A stretch of 43,022 nt of DNA, from positions 1 through 43,022 of the IMG/VR virus record IMGVR_UViG_3300025769_000239; one strand, 5' to 3'. The position numbers and the translations under genes were made by a program. The notes beneath the pieces were generated by a model. The model saw nothing but the letters and a program-made list of their open reading frames with translations, was not told the origin of the DNA and searched no databases. This DNA is from a virus. Shown here piece after piece: positions 18,102 through 24,690 of the stretch (position 1 is its first letter; the number at the start of each line of letters is the position of its first letter).

Positions 18102-18517
18102 CCGTAGGACTTGTGGAATTTGACGTCGCGGCCGGTGGGGCCGGTGAATTGGGTGGTGGAGGAATTGATACTGGCGGTGTTGCCGACGTGAATATCTTTG
18201 GTGCCGCCGGCATCGACGAAGACGGCGGGGCAATCCTCTTTCATCAGGCGTTGCCAGGTGGGATCATGCCAGACTTCAGGGCGCGGGGTGCCATCAGCAT
18301 CGGCGGCGATGTGCGCGCCGGTGTAGTAAAGGGTGGGGTCGATCTCCATGACGGGCGCGCCGAGGCCATCGAGGGAGCGGCGATCGGTGCCGAGTTGCTT
18401 GGCAATGTAGTCTTGCGCCTGGCGGGCAGTGCGGATCTCGCCTTCGTTCCATTTGCGGACCACTTCTTTGACCTGTTCGAACAGTTGTTCCTCGCTGATA
18501 TTTTTTTCGGCGTTCAT
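18098..18517 (-). CDS. Hypothetical head-completion-region protein
   Basis: This 139-residue protein has a helical N-terminal half (EEQLFEQVKEVVRKWNEG) and a beta-rich C-terminal half. I do not recognise the family. The ATG at 18517 is preferred over an upstream alternative. It overlaps the adaptor gene (GTGA) and follows the capsid genes, so it is probably a minor head or neck component. Confidence 0.6.
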   Translation of the reverse strand: MNAEKNISEEQLFEQVKEVVRKWNEGEIRTARQAQDYIAKQLGTDRRSLDGLGAPVMEIDPTLYYTGAHIAADADGTPRPEVWHDPTWQRLMKEDCPAVFVDAGGTKDIHVGNTASINSSTTQFTGPTGRDVKFHKSYG

Positions 18518-18546
18518 CTTGATTGATCGAAGCACAGACGGAGCGG

Positions 18547-18621
18547 AGCCCCTCCCGCCGCCAGGGCGACCCGGCTCAATGGATAAAAGCCGGGCCGCCG
18601 GTGGCGAGGTGCGGGAGGGCT
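18547..18621 (-). terminator. Very large GC-rich stem-loop after the capsid pair
   Basis: An imperfect inverted repeat with arms of about 30 nt (outer GCCCCTCCCGC-like, inner ACCCGGCT/AGCCGGG) closes a short AT-rich loop, between the decoration-like gene and the next gene. There is no T-run, so it is more likely an mRNA-stabilising or attenuating structure than a full terminator. It would set capsid genes above the downstream neck and tail genes in expression. Confidence 0.6.
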
Positions 18622-18634
18622 GCTTTCGCAGATT

Positions 18635-19075
18635 CTAGCGACTGTCCGCGATGCGGAGGTAGATGTCCGCTTCGCCGGCGTCGAGGTCGCTCAACGATTT
18701 GGCCGTCATGGAGTTGACCGTGAGGTCGACAGTGTCAGCGGCGGCGTAGTCGTGCGTGACGGTGGTACCGGTCTTTTGGTTGACCTCGGTGCCGTTGGCG
18801 TTGACCTGCATGCTGACGAGCAATTCGTCGGCATCGTTGCCATCACCGACGGTGATGGTGTTACTATTGAAGGCGGCATCGGAGGCGTCTTCAAACGCGG
18901 TCTTGAGCACGACCTTCACGCAGGCGACGGAAACCTTGTCGGCAACAGTAGCCAGGGCAATGACCTGGGCGGTGTTGGCGGTGGCTTCGGTGAGGTCGGC
19001 GTGGGTGACGTTGGCGACGTGAGTAGCGCCGCCGTGGCTGGCGCTTTCTTCAATGGTGAGAGGTGAGAGAGTCAT
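18635..19075 (-). CDS. Putative capsid decoration protein
   Basis: This 146-residue acidic protein is rich in Thr, Ala, Val and Asp, with no Cys and an all-beta look. It directly follows the major capsid gene, the usual place for a cement or decoration protein. A strong stem-loop follows the stop codon. Family identity was not recognised. Confidence 0.55.
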   Translation of the reverse strand: MTLSPLTIEESASHGGATHVANVTHADLTEATANTAQVIALATVADKVSVACVKVVLKTAFEDASDAAFNSNTITVGDGNDADELLVSMQVNANGTEVNQKTGTTVTHDYAAADTVDLTVNSMTAKSLSDLDAGEADIYLRIADSR

Positions 19076-19122
19076 GATGTTTTCTCGTTCTTCGTGATGG
19101 TGGTTCGTTCCCGGCGCGAGGC

Positions 19123-20130
19123 TTACGGGATGAATTTGCCGAGGCCGATGGGGTTACCCACTTCCAGGCCGGCAATGTTGCGGATGAGTCGGCGTTCCCC
19201 GCCGCCGTTGTTCGAGAGCTTTTCGACGCGGGTGTTGACCATGGGTCGCTCGCAGATCTTGTCCATGTCGAGCAGGTAGCCACGATCCTTGTCGGGCGCG
19301 CCGCTGGACCAACCGATGAAGCTGGAGGGCTCGACGATGATCTCGCCGAAGTCGCCTTCAAACACGCTGATGGTGGAGGTGACCTTGCGCTCACTCATGC
19401 CACTGTTGAAGTTGCGCTGCGTGAGGGCGGCCTTGCTGTCGGTGCCGTGCTCACGCTTGGTCGTCATCGTGGTAAAGCGCCGACGGAGCGTGGAGCCGCA
19501 GAGCAGCTTGTAGGAGCCGTTGGCGAGGCCGACGGCATCGAACACGGCAGTGAGGATGCCCTGCAAATCCGTATCCTCATCGAGGGAGGCGGTGGCCGTG
19601 CTGACAACCTGCGCGGCGGCGGGACGGTAGGCCTCCGGGACGCTAAACAGCGTCGGGCCGGCGGTGGAAATCCACGTACCGAGGCGGCATGTCTTGGAGC
19701 CGGTGAGGCCGTCGTCATCGGCGGCATCGCCATCCCCGAGGTAGGTGGCTTCCTTGTCGCGTTTGATCTCGACGAGCTTCTTGGCGACGGCCCGCTTGAG
19801 CGGATCCTTTGCGCCGGGCATGTCGGTGCCTTCCTGCGTCTGGACGGAGACCTTGGCGGTGCGGCGGAATTCCTGCACGTTGTTCCGCAGCTTGGCGCGA
19901 TCGCCGTGGGCGTCTTCGTATTCGTCGACGTCCTTGCCATCGACGTGCCCTTCGAGGCCATCGGGGTCGTCGTATTTATCGACGGTCCAGTCGAAAGTTG
20001 AGTTGCGGGCTTTCGGCCCCGTCTTCAGCGAGGTGCAGAAAGGGGTGTTCTTTTGGTCAACCACATGGAGAAGGTCGGAGTAATCCTCCTTCTTGGTCGT
20101 AATATCTTTGTTCAGTGTTCCAGCAGGCAT
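19123..20130 (-). CDS. Major capsid protein, SU10/DUF5309-like
   Basis: This 335-residue protein shows the pattern of the SU10-type capsid family: TPFCTSL near residue 30, FDWTVD near 46, a GKDVDEYEDA loop, an RTAKVSVQTQEGTD strand and an ELKRD/EIKRDKEAT helix. This is the HK97-like fold used by phiEco32/SU10-type podoviruses. A scaffold-like gene lies just upstream. Length and synteny agree. Confidence 0.8.
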   Translation of the reverse strand: MPAGTLNKDITTKKEDYSDLLHVVDQKNTPFCTSLKTGPKARNSTFDWTVDKYDDPDGLEGHVDGKDVDEYEDAHGDRAKLRNNVQEFRRTAKVSVQTQEGTDMPGAKDPLKRAVAKKLVEIKRDKEATYLGDGDAADDDGLTGSKTCRLGTWISTAGPTLFSVPEAYRPAAAQVVSTATASLDEDTDLQGILTAVFDAVGLANGSYKLLCGSTLRRRFTTMTTKREHGTDSKAALTQRNFNSGMSERKVTSTISVFEGDFGEIIVEPSSFIGWSSGAPDKDRGYLLDMDKICERPMVNTRVEKLSNNGGGERRLIRNIAGLEVGNPIGLGKFIP

Positions 20131-20145
20131 AGTGCTTGGTGTTTC

Positions 20146-21216
20146 TTAAATGTCGTCCGGCAGACTGGCCGCCAGGTCATCGACACTTCCTGTCTCCTGA
20201 AATCGCTTGCGAGCTTGGGCCTGCGGATCGACTTTGCGCGGCGGCGGCTGGGCACTGCCACGGGGTTGCCGTGGCGGGTCAGGTGCCGCTGCCTTGGGCT
20301 TGGCGGAGGCCGGCGGGGCCGCGAGGGCTTGCCGAGCTTTGATAGCCTTGAGGCCTTCCACTGCTGCGCCGACCATGACGGGCCAATCGTTGCCGAGGGA
20401 TTTCACACCGGGATACCGCTGCACGATGTTCTGGTAGGTCTGGGCTTCCTGGCTTTCGGCATCGCTCAACCAACTGAAGGTCTTCTCTGCCTGCTGCCGA
20501 TAGGCGGCCTGTTCCCGCAGGGATTCGCGGCGTTTAGGTGCTTCCCGCAACACGGTGACGGCCTGCGCCTGCACAGACATCAGGTGCGCCCGCATGGTGG
20601 CCGGATCGTAATCCGGCAGTGCCACCTGATTGGCGCGCAACCATTGCTCAACCCGGTCGGGATCTTCTTCGAGGCCTTGCAACTGTTCACCGACATGTTG
20701 GAACACGTTTTCGGCGGTTCCTTCCTGTTGGGCGAGTTGCTCGGGATCCTCGATGTGATCCAGCGCGCCAGGTTTGCGCGGTGGGGCCTCAGACTCCGGT
20801 TTGTTCCGGGCTTCCAAGGCTTCCAAGCGTTCCTGAAGGGCTTTGCGTTTGGCGACTTCCTTGCCGATGCGCTTGTCGAAGGCTTCCTGCATCTTCGGGG
20901 TCCAGGGAGCTTCCTCGGTGGGAGGCTCCACGGCGTCCGGATCAGCGGGGGCGTCGTCGTCGTTTGCGATTTCGTCAGAGTCGTCGGAGTCTGCCGCCGG
21001 TTCGGCGGGATCCTCTTCGGGCTCCGGATGAGAAAGATCGTTTTCCTGTGGCCCATCGTCCGAACTGGGTTCGGGTTGTTCCTGCTCCGCGGTGGCGGGG
21101 GCAGATTCGAGTGATGGTTCGATTTCATCGGCGAGCAACTGCTCGACGACAGCGTCGATAGGATTTTCCGTTTCCGTGGGGTTATTGGGACCACTACCCA
21201 TTGCTTCTGCGTCCAT
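20146..21216 (-). CDS. Putative scaffolding protein
   Basis: This 356-residue protein has a very acidic Glu/Asp/Pro-rich N-terminal 100 residues. A coiled-coil region with KRKALQERLEALEARN (about 125) and a long helical middle follow. The Pro/Lys-rich tail ends in RFQETGSVDDLAASL, a motif type common at scaffold C-termini. It is immediately upstream of the capsid gene. It should drive procapsid assembly and leave the mature head. Confidence 0.75.
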   Translation of the reverse strand: MDAEAMGSGPNNPTETENPIDAVVEQLLADEIEPSLESAPATAEQEQPEPSSDDGPQENDLSHPEPEEDPAEPAADSDDSDEIANDDDAPADPDAVEPPTEEAPWTPKMQEAFDKRIGKEVAKRKALQERLEALEARNKPESEAPPRKPGALDHIEDPEQLAQQEGTAENVFQHVGEQLQGLEEDPDRVEQWLRANQVALPDYDPATMRAHLMSVQAQAVTVLREAPKRRESLREQAAYRQQAEKTFSWLSDAESQEAQTYQNIVQRYPGVKSLGNDWPVMVGAAVEGLKAIKARQALAAPPASAKPKAAAPDPPRQPRGSAQPPPRKVDPQAQARKRFQETGSVDDLAASLPDDI

Positions 21217-21401
21217 AAGAACAACCAGACCGGAAATTGATTTTGCCGCCGGTCAGCCGCGACAGATTCGATTGTGAACAGGCGGATTCGGGTGTGAGAC
21301 CGAGGCCCGCCAGGGGCCGTGATGGAAATAGAGCACGCCGGCTCCGGGAGGGGAAGAGGAGGGAAAGCGGAGGGGGAAAGGTAGGGATATTGGGGGACGA
21401 A

Positions 21402-21599
21402 TCAACCGGTGGTCGGGGACTTGAGGAAGTCTTCAATGTCGGCTTTGCGCCACTTGCGGGTGAAGCGGGAGGCGGGGTGCGGCTCAATGCCATGCTCGCG
21501 GGCGATCTCCGGCCAGGTGTTCTTGCCGAAACCGGTGGCCGAACAGACTTCACCGGTGGTGAGCAGGAGGGGTAAATTCTCGAATTGTTTCCAGGTCAT
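21402..21599 (-). CDS. Small helix-turn-helix protein
   Basis: This 65-residue protein has a MerR/excisionase-like HTH pattern (LLTTGEVCSATGFGKNTW... at about 11-29, then FTRKWRKADIEDFL). It lies between cassette array 1 and the scaffold gene, an odd place for a regulator. It may be an array-associated or late regulatory gene. Confidence 0.65.
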   Translation of the reverse strand: MTWKQFENLPLLLTTGEVCSATGFGKNTWPEIAREHGIEPHPASRFTRKWRKADIEDFLKSPTTG

Positions 21600-21712
21600 G
21601 GCAATGGGTCAGGTGATATTCAGGGTAATCCCGATGGAGGTATTTAGCATTCCAATATCTTCTGGTAGGAGTGGCACTAAAACCGGCCGCGTTGGCGTTT
21701 TGTGGATTCCAC

Positions 21713-21753
21713 GTTAATTGATATACCTCCTGGCGGACCAATACTCAGTTGGT
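21713..21753 (-). repeat. Array-end element, copy 1
   Basis: This 41-bp sequence matches the element at 29229 at 38 of 41 positions. Both copies sit at the 3' end (in gene direction) of a cassette array. It contains a GGAGG half and, in copy 2, a CCTCC-A-GGAGG palindrome. I interpret it as a remnant of the last recombination site or of the insertion boundary. Confidence 0.75.
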
Positions 21754-21759
21754 GTGCCT

Positions 21760-22464
21760 TCATAGTCCGAGCACGCCTTGGGCTAGCCGCGCTGCTGCGA
21801 TCTCGCAGTATTGTTCGTCTCTTTCGATTAGGATGGCCTTCTTACCCATGTCCTTCGCGGCGCGTCCGGTTGTGCCGGAGCCGGCGAATGGGTCGAGGAT
21901 GGTTTCCACACCATCCCCAGCCTGGTTGATGCACCATTGCATCAGCTTCACGGGTTTCTGGGTCGGATGCTGTGCGCCGTCTTTCATCAGTTCGACACGG
22001 TTGATGGTGCAGATTCGCAGAGCGCCTTCCAGATTTGTCCAGGCAAGTTCACCATCGCTTTGACAGATCCTTTGCCCCTTGTCCCAAACAAGCCATTTCA
22101 TTGCCGGATGTAATGCGTTCACGAAGTAGTTCCCACCCCAGATGATATGGCGATCCGCGCTCTCCATTAGCATTTGGATTTCCCACTGCTTCGGAGCTGA
22201 TGAGTCCCAGCCTTTGAATTCATAGGCTTTCCGACCGCCATGTTTCGATGTGGTTTGCTTGCCCCCGTCGCGTCCTATCCCATACGGGGGATCGGTAAGC
22301 AGTAGATCCACCTTGCCAAGCAACGGCACAATCTGCCGGCAATCGCCGTGATAGATCGTGATTCCGTCCTCTTGGTAGTAGGGAGCGGGCGGGGCACACC
22401 ATCTCAGTGGAGCCAACCGGGGCTCCGGGTCTGCGATTGTCGTTGTGTCAGATTCAGCTTTCAT
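21760..22464 (-). CDS. Beta-class DNA methyltransferase (N6-adenine or N4-cytosine)
   Basis: This 234-residue protein has the catalytic DPPY at about 58-61 (LLTDPPYGIG) before the SAM-binding DPFAGSGTT near residue 197. That order defines the beta class. No restriction endonuclease is nearby, so it is an orphan enzyme that probably protects phage DNA. The start was set at the ATG inside site A. The first 25 residues are encoded by the repeat (RLAPLRW) and lie outside the catalytic domain. It is the last cassette of array 1. Confidence 0.9.
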   Translation of the reverse strand: MKAESDTTTIADPEPRLAPLRWCAPPAPYYQEDGITIYHGDCRQIVPLLGKVDLLLTDPPYGIGRDGGKQTTSKHGGRKAYEFKGWDSSAPKQWEIQMLMESADRHIIWGGNYFVNALHPAMKWLVWDKGQRICQSDGELAWTNLEGALRICTINRVELMKDGAQHPTQKPVKLMQWCINQAGDGVETILDPFAGSGTTGRAAKDMGKKAILIERDEQYCEIAAARLAQGVLGL

Positions 22465-22500
22465 AGCGTTCGCCCGGCGGCTCACTTCGTCAGTAGGTGC
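22395..22500 (-). repeat. attC-like site A
   Basis: An imperfect inverted repeat lies between the 97-residue gene and the methyltransferase. The distal arm reads GAAGTGAGCCGCCGGGCG and the proximal arm GGTTGGCTCCACTGAGATGG (gene direction). The methyltransferase start codon lies between the arms. Confidence 0.7.
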
Positions 22501-22794
22501 CTATAGATTATCCAGCCGCCACTGGACATCAGCCATTTCATTCCGGTGTTTTTCCACCTCATCTATCAGGTCATGGTATAGCCACTCAGTTTCCTCACCG
22601 ATCCGCCAGCTACCGTCGATGATGTCTGCGCCTCTCCAGCACACGCCTTGCTTTTGCAGCCACTCCACAACCGCAGTGCATCGCACCATATGCGCCCACT
22701 TATCGGGTTGCACCGGCACGGCACCTACCAAATCGCCGGAGCCAATCGAGGATGCCGCTTCCTGCTGAGGTTCGGTTTCAGTTTGTTCGCTCAT
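22501..22794 (-). CDS. Cassette protein, hypothetical
   Basis: This 97-residue protein is not recognised. The first 25 residues (SSIGSGDLVG) come from site B. The rest is helical with several Trp and an EETEWLYHDLIDEVEKHRNEM helix. It starts by ATGA overlap with the upstream cassette gene. Confidence 0.65.
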   Translation of the reverse strand: MSEQTETEPQQEAASSIGSGDLVGAVPVQPDKWAHMVRCTAVVEWLQKQGVCWRGADIIDGSWRIGEETEWLYHDLIDEVEKHRNEMADVQWRLDNL

Positions 22795-22830
22795 GGTTTT
22801 CGCCTCTCTGGCTCAGCTTGGGTGGTATGC
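22721..22830 (-). repeat. attC-like site B
   Basis: The arms are ACCCAAGCTGAGCCAGAG and GATTGGCTCCGGCGATTTGG with outer box GGTAGGTGC (gene direction). The site overlaps the end of one gene and contains the start of the next. The extra unpaired base in the inner box is present. Confidence 0.75.
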
Positions 22831-23162
22831 TCTCTTGCAGCATCGAGCATCTCCCGAAGTGTTTTGCGTTTTATCTTTCCATACTTCGGAGCGTATCCGA
22901 TCCAGCAGGGGTAGCTGCCGTCCATAGACGGTGTTCCCGCCCATCTCGGCATCTCGCGGGCATTCGATTCCAGGTGGTCAAGTCGTTCGGAGTCCTTCTT
23001 TAGCTCGCGGATCTTCTCGACCAGTTCATCTTGCATCAGCTTTCCATAGGGGTCCCCAGCGGCGTCCCTGATTTCAAGCACCAGAGCCAAGAGAGGAGCG
23101 TCCGAGCCTACCAAACCAGTGGAGTCAATCGGGACTGCTGGCTGTTGTTCATTCTTTTCCAT
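22791..23162 (-). CDS. Cassette protein, hypothetical
   Basis: This 123-residue protein has a head encoded by site C (PIDSTGLVGS). A helical middle (DELVEKIRELKKDSERLDHLES) follows, then a compact C-terminal part with Trp, Tyr and Cys and an RREAREHT-like basic tail encoded by site B. No known family. Confidence 0.65.
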   Translation of the reverse strand: MEKNEQQPAVPIDSTGLVGSDAPLLALVLEIRDAAGDPYGKLMQDELVEKIRELKKDSERLDHLESNAREMPRWAGTPSMDGSYPCWIGYAPKYGKIKRKTLREMLDAAREHTTQAEPERRKP

Positions 23163-23212
23163 ATTCCTGATCTTGGTTTTCCGCCCTCTGACTCACTTCG
23201 GTGGTAGGTGTC
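23106..23212 (-). repeat. attC-like site C
   Basis: This is one of the best-preserved copies. In gene direction the outer/inner boxes read CTACCA|CCGA|AGTGAGTC on one side and GACTCCACT|GGTT|TGGTAG on the other. CTACCA pairs with TGGTAG and AGTGAGTC pairs with GACTCCACT with one extra base, around a 4-nt unpaired spacer. This is the attC architecture. Confidence 0.8.
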
Positions 23213-23454
23213 TTTAGTATTCGTTCATACTTGGCCCGACACGCCCTTGGCGACCTGTGGTTTCCATACTCTCGGTTCAGCATCTTCGATACCCACGGCC
23301 ACCCCGGCCATTGGAATTGCCAAGCGGCTTCAACTAGATGCACCAGTTGATGAGTCTCGCCATCATAGTCACTGACAGATGGCCACGGTTTACGCCTGCC
23401 AAGTCCATGGATCACTTCGGGGGCAGGTGTATTTGTTATGATGCCATCCTCCAT
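23149..23454 (-). CDS. Myb/SANT-like DNA-binding cassette protein
   Basis: In this 101-residue protein, residues 45-85 (FQWPGWPWVSKMLNREYG...RSPRACRAKYERI) have the spaced Trp and final R-x-x-x-A-C-R-x-K-Y of Myb/SANT-like helix-turn-helix domains seen in small phage proteins. The C-terminal TTEVSQRAE tail is encoded by site C. The residue 8-22 stretch is encoded by mini-site D. Confidence 0.6.
   Translation of the reverse strand: MEDGIITNTPAPEVIHGLGRRKPWPSVSDYDGETHQLVHLVEAAWQFQWPGWPWVSKMLNREYGNHRSPRACRAKYERILKTPTTEVSQRAENQDQEYGKE
23392..23430 (-). repeat. Compact attC-like hairpin, mini-site D
   Basis: A 37-nt hairpin with outer boxes CACCTGCC and GGCAGGCG encloses an inner AAGT...ACTT stem and a TCC-AT-GGA core. 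It looks like a site with almost no central loop. The CCGAAGTGA motif of the larger sites is retained. It lies inside the coding sequence of the Myb-like gene. Confidence 0.55.
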
Positions 23455-23675
23455 GTGGACACGCCCTCCTGTATGCTCATATACCTCACTGCGATCAGAG
23501 CGCAGTAGATGAACAGAAAGCCCATTGCTGGCACACCCCACGCCACGTTCCAAATGATTTGCCACCACGGAGCCATGTTTGGCCGGGCTTCCGTATTCGG
23601 CCACGCCATACACCTACCAAAATGGTGGAGCCAAGCCGGGATGCCGCTCTCTGCTGTGTTCGGTTCTGTCTTCAT
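23436..23675 (-). CDS. Small membrane protein in cassette
   Basis: This 79-residue protein has one strong transmembrane segment (about 42-66, IIWNVAWGVPAMGFLFIYCALIAV). The head is encoded by site E in a different frame from most cassettes (PAWLHHFGR). It overlaps the next gene's start by 19 bp. Function unknown. Confidence 0.6.
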   Translation of the reverse strand: MKTEPNTAESGIPAWLHHFGRCMAWPNTEARPNMAPWWQIIWNVAWGVPAMGFLFIYCALIAVRYMSIQEGVSTWRMAS

Positions 23676-23719
23676 AGTCTCAGGTTTGCGCCGTCTGGCT
23701 CACCGTGGTGTTAGACGCC
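23611..23719 (-). repeat. attC-like site E, with canonical outer box
   Basis: In gene direction the distal outer box is GTCTAAC, a perfect match to the integron R'' consensus RYYYAAC. The proximal box is GGTAGGT, one base off GTTRRRY. Inner boxes are CGGTGAGCC and TTGGCTCCACC. Confidence 0.75.
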
Positions 23720-23729
23720 ATCAGCTTCT

Positions 23730-24032
23730 CTAGCTCCTTGGCGCATTCACGCCGGGCACAGTCCGCCATGTAGTTTCCATGTCCGGTGAGAGTGTCAGCG
23801 CCGCCCGGTCGGCCTTGGTTTCGAGTGGCCGCAGGTCGTTCACGCCGCGAAAGCATATTTCGCTTGAGTTCACCACTTCACACACATACAGAAGCTTGTC
23901 TGCTGGAGTGTCCTCGTCATTCATTGCCTTACTCGCGCCTTTCACCCATACAATTTCCACGTCTCTATTGCAGTGACTCCACCGCACGCCTACCAAACCA
24001 GTGGTTCCAATCGAGAAGGTTGGCTCACTCAT
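23730..24032 (-). CDS. Cassette protein, hypothetical
   Basis: This 100-residue protein has a head SIGTTGLVGV encoded by site F. The rest has alternating strands, including a VEIVWVKG strand and a CEVV...CFRGV pair, suggesting a small beta fold. Not recognised. It starts by ATGA overlap. Confidence 0.6.
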   Translation of the reverse strand: MSEPTFSIGTTGLVGVRWSHCNRDVEIVWVKGASKAMNDEDTPADKLLYVCEVVNSSEICFRGVNDLRPLETKADRAALTLSPDMETTWRTVPGVNAPRS

Positions 24033-24076
24033 CCGCTGCGCCCATCGCGGGACAAGCTCAACGGATTGATGGTAAT
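23987..24076 (-). repeat. attC-like site F, partly degenerate
   Basis: The proximal arm is well kept (GGAACCACTGGTTTGGTAGG, gene direction). The distal arm is diverged, with a TTACCATCAATCCGTTGAGC-like match inside the upstream gene's 3' end. Confidence 0.6.
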
Positions 24077-24379
24077 CCGCTGGTTTTGATAGAATTCTTT
24101 GGTCACCACCGTATGGCCGCCGGAGGGCAAGCGATCTTGGTAGCGAATGGCCATCGACTCCAACACCAACGCCTCAACCATGGCACCACCAAGTATCCCA
24201 CCCAGGCTGCGAACCTTCAGGTTTTTGACTCTGGTATTGTCGTCGGAGTAGTAGTAGTCGAAGCCAGGATGGAACGTGAAGTCGATGGTGTCCCCAAATA
24301 CGTCCTGCTGAATGGTTTCGAAAGATGAACCAGCGGCACCGATAGCCGCGCTGCTGCGTTGTTCATTATTTTCCCTCAT
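24029..24379 (-). CDS. Cassette protein, hypothetical
   Basis: This 116-residue protein uses the ATG at 24379; an in-frame TTG overlapping the upstream stop would add 11 residues. A tyrosine-rich patch (DYYYSDD) and a beta-rich middle are visible. Not recognised. The first residues (AAIGAAG) correspond to degenerate site G. Confidence 0.6.
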   Translation of the reverse strand: MRENNEQRSSAAIGAAGSSFETIQQDVFGDTIDFTFHPGFDYYYSDDNTRVKNLKVRSLGGILGGAMVEALVLESMAIRYQDRLPSGGHTVVTKEFYQNQRITINPLSLSRDGRSG

Positions 24380-24420
24380 TGTCACTTTCTTTCTGGTTTT
24401 CGTTCGGCTCAATCGCCGTC
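24321..24420 (-). repeat. attC-like site G, degenerate
   Basis: This is a weak copy at the 5' edge of array 1. The GCCGCTGGTT stretch aligns with TCCACTGGTT of the good sites, and a distal GAGCCGAACG remains. It may mark the first, oldest site of the array. Confidence 0.4.
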
Positions 24421-24666
24421 CGCGACTTCGAGTTCTTCCGGGGTCATGGCGCGGTATTCCTCAAGGCGGGCGCGGATCCGGAGGACGCCATTGAGCTGGC
24501 CGGCGATCTTGTGAAGGGGTTCGCCGATGTGGGCGGGGTCGCCGATGTCCTGGGCGACCATCTCTTCCTCGTCGCGGAGGATGGCGAACACGGATTTGAG
24601 GACGGGGTTGGCAGCGGAGAGTCCGCCGAGGGCGGAGACGATGTCGTATTGAGTTTGTTTATCCAT
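24409..24666 (-). CDS. Hypothetical portal-linked protein
   Basis: This 85-residue helical acidic protein has a C-terminal RARLEEYRAMTPEELEVADGD. It follows the portal gene by 24 bp and has no repeat-encoded ends, so it belongs to the structural module and not to the array. A head-assembly role is likely but unproven. Confidence 0.6.
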   Translation of the reverse strand: MDKQTQYDIVSALGGLSAANPVLKSVFAILRDEEEMVAQDIGDPAHIGEPLHKIAGQLNGVLRIRARLEEYRAMTPEELEVADGD

Positions 24667-24690
24667 TTGATTATCGGAACCCGCACCGCC

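Noticed and set aside
23149-23613. Upstream extension of the Myb-like gene to 154 residues
   Set aside because: The extra 53 residues are the shadow of the small membrane-protein gene, and the ATG at 23454 gives a compact domain.
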